Below, one piece after another: positions 57,891 to 64,000 of a stretch of 64,000 nucleotides of DNA (position 1 is its first letter; each line of letters starts with the position of its first letter). This DNA is from Lutraria lutraria (taxonomy: Eukaryota; Mollusca; Bivalvia; Venerida; Mactridae). The stretch spans positions 32,723,912 through 32,787,911 of the forward strand of contig OZ026848.1 of NCBI GenBank assembly GCA_964023205.1. The letters are read 5' to 3'. A program made the position numbers and the translations under genes. The notes beneath the pieces are model-generated. The model had not been told where the DNA came from, did not search any database, and was given only the letters and a program-made list of their open reading frames with translations.

Positions 57891-58333
57891 GTATAATGGA
57901 GAAATCTAAGATTTTCCAAGCTCTCACAGAAAAGAAGGAAGAAGATGAGATCATTAAGATTCTGGAAGAAGATGATAACGAAGAAGACTTCAGTGTCCGA
58001 GATGAAAGTGGGAAATCACTGCTTCATCTAGCTGTTACCATGGCTACGTCAATCAATGTATTCAAATCACTACTGAACAAGGTTGATATTACAGTCAGGG
58101 ATGAAGAAGGTAACACAGCTATTGATATAGCACTGCAGAATGAAGACTATCCTGATGAAGTAGAACATGTGTTCAGAGATTTTGTCAGAGAAAAAATCAT
58201 GAAATCTAAGAAGGAAGATCTTGTTGAGATGGAATTAAAAGGTTACGTAGATGCTTGGTTGGAAGAAGTTGAGGACAATGACGATGATGATGAAAACATT
58301 AAACAATTCAAAGCTGACCTTCCTAAAGTAAAA
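57891..58333 (+). CDS. Ankyrin/DPY-30 gene, coding exon 1
   Basis: Acceptor ttgttagcag; ATG at 57,896; donor gtaagt; ends phase 0. Residues 1-146, with the ankyrin wording DESGKSLLHLAV and an acidic stretch near 130-137. Confidence 0.9.
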
Positions 58334-61300
58334 GTAAGTTCCTTTAATATCACAATAGGTGAACAATGCAGTTCTGCACATAAAATGTATGAGAAATTTC
58401 TGTCAGAATTAAGCTTTACCTGGAATTGAATGAAAAATTTAAATCATTTCATTCAAATAAATTTTGAATACATTTTATTCTTTTAAGTAATTTTTAATAG
58501 AAAAGGGGATGCTGACAAGAGAACAAGTGTCAAAAAATAAAAAAAATAAGAAAACACAATGACTTTGATAACAAAAAAATGTTTCCAATTTTCAGAGTGA
58601 CATTGAGTGTGTGCATAAAGCAGTAGAAGAGAGTAAATGGGATACAGTAAGAGAACTATTGGAAGATAAGAAACTCATTAAAACAGCAGACAGAACTGGT
58701 ATGCCACCTCTGCATAAAGCAGTCATCTTGGGCCAAACTGAAACAGTAGAGAACATTGTAGCTGAGTTTCTGGAAGCGCTGGATGTTACTGATAATGTAT
58801 GTATAAATGGTTTACATTTTAAACAAATTGAAGAAATTGGCTCTATATAGGAATCAAAACCAGATTTATAATAATCTGAAAGCAAATTTTTATTCTTCAA
58901 AGGTCCTTCTTCTATTTAAACTATATGTTTACAATATGTGAACCAATTAACTCAGTCAAGTGTCACATGATATGTACCAGTAATGTATATTTTCTGGTTT
59001 GTACATGTAGATGGGTCGTACACCTTTACATCATGCTGCTGGGAGAAGAGATGGAGGACATTTTTATAAAATACTCACAGATGCTGGAGCCTCAGAAGAC
59101 ACATTAGACATTGTAAGTATGTGAGGTAAAAACATTCATCTTTAATGAGGCATAACTTATAGGAAAATACTTGCACTTAAGCTTAGTGTTCACTCAGATT
59201 TCCAAAATATACTTGTTGGTATTAAAATTGTTCAGTGTTCAATATAGGACATCAAGTTCGGAAGAAACAGAATGTTATAAGAGCAAGATTTGTTCCCAGG
59301 AAGAGGTCCTGAGGCAATCTAGGCTGTGAAGGGTCACTGTAAGAAGACTTATGAATAATAATAATAAATTATATAATTCATATTCCTCAAGTGTATGTAT
59401 TTCTTACTACTTATGAACAGAATGGAAAATCACCAAAAGAAATCTATGAGAATCCTGAAATACTGCCAGGAGAGAAGACCTATGAGAGGCTGACAAATAT
59501 GTTGAGTCGTCCAGTTTTGAAAACAAAGAAGAAGAAGACAGACACACAACAAACAGAAGCACAAACCGAACAGGAAACATCAGCAGGTATAAAATCTAGT
59601 TCAATAATAAAATTCAAAATTTTGGATAAAATCTTTTTTTCAAACTGACAGATCCACAAAAAATAAATTCAAAAGTTTCATTTTCCAAACTATATGTTTC
59701 TTTATATTTGATTCTTAAAACATAATTTTCAAACTTTAGACAAATCAATATTTATTATGTCAGATACCCTAAAATGCATTTTCCTTTAAGATCTTAAAAA
59801 ATCCTACCAGCACAAGTCTACAGTACAAATGCAACATCTAAAGTTCTCTGACAATATTATATTTCACAGGGTCCAAACCAGGCTCTCCAAAGCCAGAGAC
59901 ACCACCACCAGCTTTTAAGAAACCAGTCGAAGACCCAAACAAACCAGTCAAGATGTATATATCACCAGATGTACGCCCTAATCCCCCACCCACCACTGTG
60001 GATGGACGGTATGTTTCTGAACATCTAGGAAATGCACTGACAATGGCTCTATCAGAAATATCCGAACGTAGACCATGGGATCCAATAGAGTACCTAGCTC
60101 ACTGGTTATACAAATATCAGGAAAATCAAAATTATAACAAAAGGGTAAGCTTACAGATTTCAGTAATGCAATAAATTACAGACTCTAGTGATTTATGTAA
60201 TTAAGGAACATATTCAACCAAGAAATTACAGATTTAGTGATTTTTCAGTTACAGATGTTTGTAATTCTAAACATCACATATTCTACCAATTTCACTTTGT
60301 TTCCTCTCATTCTATATATAATTGCCTTATTCACACTTGATGACTTTTTTCATACACATACTCATGAGTTTGACATAATTATGCATACTAAATTCATACA
60401 ATATTCTGAACTTTTTTGTTTCTCTATTCCAGCAACAAGCCATACTGACACAGATAAGAGAAGAAGAGGCAGCTAAGAAGATGCAAATGGAGATAAAAGA
60501 GAAGAGGAAAATAGAACTCCAAAGACTACAAGAAGAAGAAAGGAAGAAAGAACAAGCATTGGAAGAAGAGAGAAAGAGGAAAGAACAAGAGGAGCTACAG
60601 AGAAAGTAAGTGATGATATAAATCAACTTATTATAGCAACACTGTATGACATGGTAGAAAACATGGATATCAAGAAAATCAGCACAGGCTATCATAGCCA
60701 ACAACAAAGATCATTACAAATGACTCTCATAAAAATAACCTCACAGAACATAAACCAACCATCACATTACACACACATTGTAAAAATTAAGAATTAAATT
60801 AGAGATGGATATATTAATAGATGCCTTCGGGTCATTATTTAAACATGACATACATCTTAAACAAGAATCAGAATTACTAACTTTGAACCTCATGTTTATT
60901 TCAGCCCACTTCCACTTTAGATCTTATATTCTCAACCTAATATATAAACATAATATTATACTCATCAGGGCCAAAGAAGCTGCACTGTCACAGCAGCCAG
61001 GTTTGGAGACAGTGATGGAAGACAAGGAAGAAGATGAAGCACCCAAGGAGAAATCACACAAAGATGAGAATGGACAGACTGAGCTTCATAAACTAGCTGG
61101 GCAGCAAGCAGCTGATCTTACAACCTTGTTAAACATGGGATACAGTCCAGCTGAGAGAGATTGTAATAATAAAACACCAAGAGATATAGCAGTAGAAAAT
61201 AAAATCAGAGAGAACATTGAAGCTATAGGTATGGATTTCTAAGACATCACACTAGAATGACTCAATATATATAAATAAATATATTGATCTGCTACCAAAT

Positions 61301-63952
61301 AAATCAGTACTAGTATTAAAGATACCTAACCAGCAAGTTACTCGATTTGTAACTGTTTGAAAAAAGTTATTCAAGAATATTAAAGATGCAAGTTGGAAGA
61401 GGTGAGAATGAATTTATGCATAGATAAAATAAAATAAAAATACTGCTACATGATTGATGTTAGATGACATTTTATCACATTGACTTTCAGATAAGTATGT
61501 ACAGAAGTTAGTTGAGATGGAGGAATTCAATGCATTACAAGATCTGTTACTGGCAGGATATGATAGGTTTGATGTTGTACTTGATGCACTGAAGGAACAG
61601 ACAACAAGTTTATCAGAGGGAACTCAAAAGTTTCTTACAGAATTGCCTGAATTTCAGGTATGCAACTGTCATGGTTTTATCTCTTTTATCTGAGATAAAT
61701 TGAATTGAATGAAGTTTTTTGGTTAACATCCATAACCTTTTCTTCATTTATTCTCCATCCACATTTCACATAATTAATAATGAAAAATATGTATGTTGTA
61801 AATCATCTCTCGGTCTTTGATGTAAGCCAATGGTCTAGGATAAGTCAAAATTGCCACAAAATCACAAAACTAACCCTTTTTATGTATTTAAGTACCTAAC
61901 AGTATTTGAGACAATCAGTTTTAAAATGTTTAAGATTCACACCATTTTTTTGCAGGAGAGAATTAGTTCAGTGTTCAAAGCTGTACAAACAGAAGGATTA
62001 CGTGATTTAAATCAAGCATTAGAGAGAAAGAAATTAGCAGTAGCTAAAGACGAATGGGGTAGATCTCCACTACATATAGCAGTCATGGTAGGACATAAGG
62101 AGGCTGCTGAACACCTGACATCTAACTTTCCTGCCACAATGAAGTGTAAAGATAATGTAAGTAAAATTCTGATGGAGTCAATAGATGTTTATGATCTAGA
62201 TTCTAAAGTCAATACAGGTCATAACACCAAGACATCAAAATAAGCCTTAAAAACAAATTAGCACTACTCATTCTTGAAGTATTTTAAAAATATCTGAAAC
62301 AGAAAAATATTTAAGGACTATTAACTCAAAAAGTTGCAAGTAAAAAAAATGTGACTAAACATGTACCACTTATAATTATCTTTTTTGCGTTGATATGGTT
62401 AACAAATAAAGATCCCTTTTAGAAATGATAGAAATAAAACAAATATCTAGAACTACATACATGTATATTACCATTTATACTGTTTGCTCATTATTTGGTA
62501 TATTATACTGACACTAAAACATGGAATTCCAGTGAACTATAACTAAATGCTAAAACCTAACATTCATCTTCGATAATGAACATGCATTAATCATTCCTAG
62601 ATAACATCTAAATTATATCACACATCCATCTAGTTTCCATGATATAACCAGTCCTAAATGGTAGACTACACTATATATTATATACATGACTGTTTACATG
62701 CAGGCAGCAATTAGGTCTGACGTTTGATATTTATATATAAATGATATAATAACCCATGTTTGGGTCATACACAGGCCTGGATCTCTGTAGCAGGTAGGTG
62801 ACTACAGATCTTCAATTTCATAGAAATAACACATCAACCAATACTTCCACTATAGGAAATCGAGGGCTCAGCGCAAAACTGTCATAAGTTGTTCTTATTT
62901 CAATATGAGTTATGACACTGTTGCGTTGAACCCTTGAAATTTGTTACACAGGAATTTGTAACTTGATCTACTATAATCTCTTACAGCTCGACAGAACACC
63001 CCTACATTATGCGATGGCAGTATCAGAAGACATGGTTTCATTGTTAGAAAGTCGTGGAGCAGATACTTTAGCTAAAGATGTGGTAAGTTAACTTAAAAAC
63101 ATAGATAAAATGTAATATCAAAACATAGATTAATATAGTTTCATTATAACATTCCCGCCTTTTTTCTTACAATTTTTCTGTCCTGCACAGTACCGATAAT
63201 CTTACGAACAAACTACATGTATATCAATTACTCAGGATTATGATTTTTGTTCATACAACAAAATAATTGATGAATAGATTGTTTGTTATACAGATATACT
63301 ACTGCACAGTTATTTTCTGTTATGACTATATAAGGGATGGCAGCAATATAGGTCTAAGTCTCATTGAATTTGGAAGCATTTAGACCAATTTATGGTATGT
63401 TCCTATTGTGACAGTTTCACTCACAGAGATCCATTCCACATTTCCCTTATTAGAGGCAATAATCCGAGAACACTTCATACAATATTCAAGCAATCTATTA
63501 GGAGAAAAAATACGTTCATATCCCAAAGCCTGCTTATTTATAAAACATACAATTATAACTACCAGCTAAGCTCGTACATGTACTGAATGAATTATTTATA
63601 TAATTTGATAGTATCATGCATCAAATAATTATCTGAATTACTAATGAATCAAAGTCATTATGGTGAATTGACTACAATAATTAATTATATATCAATTTTT
63701 ACGTTACAGAAAGAACGTTTACCCTCATATTATAAAGAGTGTCCTGATGAAATTCAAACAATGAAAGGTTCCTTAACAAACTTGTACACTGGTACCCAGC
63801 AAGAAGCAGATCCAGGTCAACTGACTGGTACCCAACAAGAAGCAGACCCAGGTCAACAGTCTGGTACCCAGCAAGAGGAAGAACCGGGTCAACAAACAGT
63901 CACAGAGGAACCAGCACAACCCGACATAAGTGAACAGCAACAAGCTCAATAA
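57896..63952 (+). CDS. Ankyrin-repeat protein with central DPY-30 motif, 773 aa, 11 coding exons
   Basis: Join 57896-58333, 58596-58796, 59011-59112, 59421-59586, 59870-60144, 60433-60605, 60969-61228, 61491-61657, 61956-62156, 62987-63082, 63710-63952. All introns are GT-AG and phases agree (2322 bp). Residues 1-247 are ankyrin repeats (SLLHLAV, PPLHKAV, TPLHHAA). 303-345 is a Pro-rich linker. About 350-391 is a DPY-30 motif (RPWDPIEYLAHWLYKY). 395-455 is a Glu/Lys/Arg coiled coil. 460-693 is a second ankyrin block (TELHKLA, SPLHIAV, TPLHYAM). 718-755 has three 12-residue repeats. The start is the ATG at 57,896, five bases after an acceptor. DPY-30 motifs form dimeric helical docks for amphipathic helices; with the coiled coil this resembles DYDC1, so a ciliary scaffold role is inferred. 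The stop overlaps a poly(A) signal. Confidence 0.93.
58596..58796 (+). CDS. Ankyrin/DPY-30 gene, exon 2
   Basis: 201 bp, phase 0 both ends, acceptor attttcag, donor gtatgt. Residues 147-213; aligns with exon 9. Confidence 0.9.
59011..59112 (+). CDS. Ankyrin/DPY-30 gene, exon 3
   Basis: 102 bp, phase 0, acceptor tacatgtag, donor gtaagt. Residues 214-247, GRTPLHHAAGRRDGG; counterpart of exon 10. Confidence 0.9.
59421..59586 (+). CDS. Ankyrin/DPY-30 gene, exon 4
   Basis: 166 bp, acceptor atgaacag, donor gtataa. Finishes the first ankyrin block (NGKSPKEIYENPE), then a Lys-rich (KTKKKKT) and Gln/Thr/Glu linker. Confidence 0.9.
59870..60144 (+). CDS. Ankyrin/DPY-30 gene, exon 5 (DPY-30 motif)
   Basis: 275 bp, acceptor atttcacag, donor gtaagc. 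Pro-rich linker followed by EHLGNALTMALSEISE and RPWDPIEYLAHWLYKY. Confidence 0.92.
60433..60605 (+). CDS. Ankyrin/DPY-30 gene, exon 6 (coiled coil)
   Basis: 173 bp, acceptor ctattccag, donor gtaagt. Encodes an almost purely Glu/Lys/Arg/Gln/Leu helix (QEEERKKEQALEEERKR). Confidence 0.92.
60969..61228 (+). CDS. Ankyrin/DPY-30 gene, exon 7
   Basis: 260 bp, acceptor actcatcag, donor gtatgg. DENGQTELHKLAG and NNKTPRDIAVENK parallel DESGKSLLHLAV and GNTAIDIALQNE of exon 1. Confidence 0.9.
61491..61657 (+). CDS. Ankyrin/DPY-30 gene, exon 8
   Basis: 167 bp, acceptor gactttcag, donor gtatgc. Helical linker (VQKLVEMEEF ... FLTELPEFQ) parallel to the end of exon 1 (KEDLVEMELK ... FKADLPKVK). Confidence 0.9.
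61956..62156 (+). CDS. Ankyrin/DPY-30 gene, exon 9
   Basis: 201 bp, phase 0, acceptor ttttttgcag, donor gtaagt. Residues 595-661; counterpart of exon 2. Confidence 0.9.
62857..62940. mobile_element. Small hairpin MITE in intron 9
   Basis: Imperfect inverted arms (cgagggctcagcgcaaaact / gtgttgcg...cccttg, about 25 of 33 paired) with a short loop. Confidence 0.45.
62987..63082 (+). CDS. Ankyrin/DPY-30 gene, exon 10
   Basis: 96 bp, phase 0, acceptor tctcttacag, donor gtaagt. LDRTPLHYAMAVSEDMVSLL, an ankyrin repeat; counterpart of exon 3. Confidence 0.9.
63710..63952 (+). CDS. Ankyrin/DPY-30 gene, exon 11 (last)
   Basis: 243 bp with stop, acceptor tacgttacag. Contains three 36-bp repeats encoding TGTQQEADPGQ-type units, then a Gln/Glu-rich end. 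Confidence 0.9.
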   Translation, partial: KERLPSYYKECPDEIQTMKGSLTNLYTGTQQEADPGQLTGTQQEADPGQQSGTQQEEEPGQQTVTEEPAQPDISEQQQAQ

Positions 63953-63957
63953 ATAAA
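63948..63957 (+). terminator. Overlapping poly(A) signals at the stop codon
   Basis: AATAAA at 63,948-63,953 includes the stop TAA (63,950-63,952); a second AATAAA is at 63,952-63,957. An A-run follows at 63,969-63,978. Confidence 0.6.
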
Positions 63958-64000
63958 TGACTTTGACCAAAAAAAAAACACAACAGATCTAAAATCTATA

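Noticed and set aside
60327..60707. 126-codon Ser/Cys-rich minus-strand ORF
   Set aside because: Antisense of the Glu/Lys-rich coiled-coil exon; composition is that of a shadow.
63773..63970. 65-codon minus-strand ORF
   Set aside because: Antisense of the last exon's 36-bp repeats.

Overview
The window looks like nuclear DNA of a bivalve mollusc. That is an inference from an AT-rich, intron-bearing, repeat-dense sequence that holds tRNA-derived SINEs of the RUDI-like bivalve type and two dispersed repeats I associate with bivalve genomes: one built on 'gacctagtttttgacccc', one starting 'ctagaaatgtgttcgtagg'. No rRNA gene, intact tRNA gene, CRISPR array or prokaryotic operon is visible. Most of the window is mobile-element debris. 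Genuine host coding sequence is confined to about 25.98-26.8 kb, 33.7-36.6 kb, 54.9-55.3 kb and 57.9-63.95 kb.

Layout. 0-2 kb: minus-strand decayed Polinton/Maverick DNA polymerase B (N-terminal part). 2.9-3.7 kb: a terminal-inverted-repeat element flanked by a 14-bp direct repeat. 4.4-6.1 kb: minus-strand Ty3/gypsy gag-protease remnant. 6.57-21.18 kb: four tandem copies of a 3.7-kb unit. Each unit carries a 1400-bp terminal-inverted-repeat element and a 3' fragment of a DIRS-like retrotransposon; the junctions between units contain filler and a locally copied 86-bp segment. 21.185-23.481 kb: a foldback element with 355-bp arms and a 5-bp target duplication, inserted in the DIRS-like RNase H region; the neighbouring tandem units preserve the empty site. 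23.5-24.6 kb: the rest of the DIRS-like RT/RNase H pseudogene. 25.2-25.6 kb: a 116-bp-arm inverted repeat. 25.98-26.8 kb: a 3' exon of an unrecognised protein. 28-32.5 kb: hairpins, MITEs and a partial copy of the 1400-bp element. 32.5-36.8 kb: a minus-strand gene end with the C-terminal piece of a protein-kinase-like domain. 38.8-39.6 kb: a 29-bp G-rich minisatellite. 44.5-47.8 kb: one 24-bp satellite array split by two dispersed repeats, with two more copies of the second repeat at 49.2-51.6 kb. 51.6-53.3 kb: TA-flanked MITEs and a full-length SINE.

The best gene is on the plus strand at 57,896-63,952: 11 coding exons, all with GT/AG boundaries and consistent phase, giving 773 residues. The order is ankyrin repeats, DPY-30 motif, charged coiled coil, ankyrin repeats, short C-terminal repeats. 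The two ankyrin blocks look like an ancient intragenic duplication: exons 2 and 9 are both 201 bp and align along their length. A DPY-30 motif next to a charged coiled coil resembles DYDC1-type proteins and suggests, by inference, a ciliary/axonemal scaffold role. An inverted pair of GGTTGC half-sites about 950 bp upstream would fit RFX control, but this is unproven.
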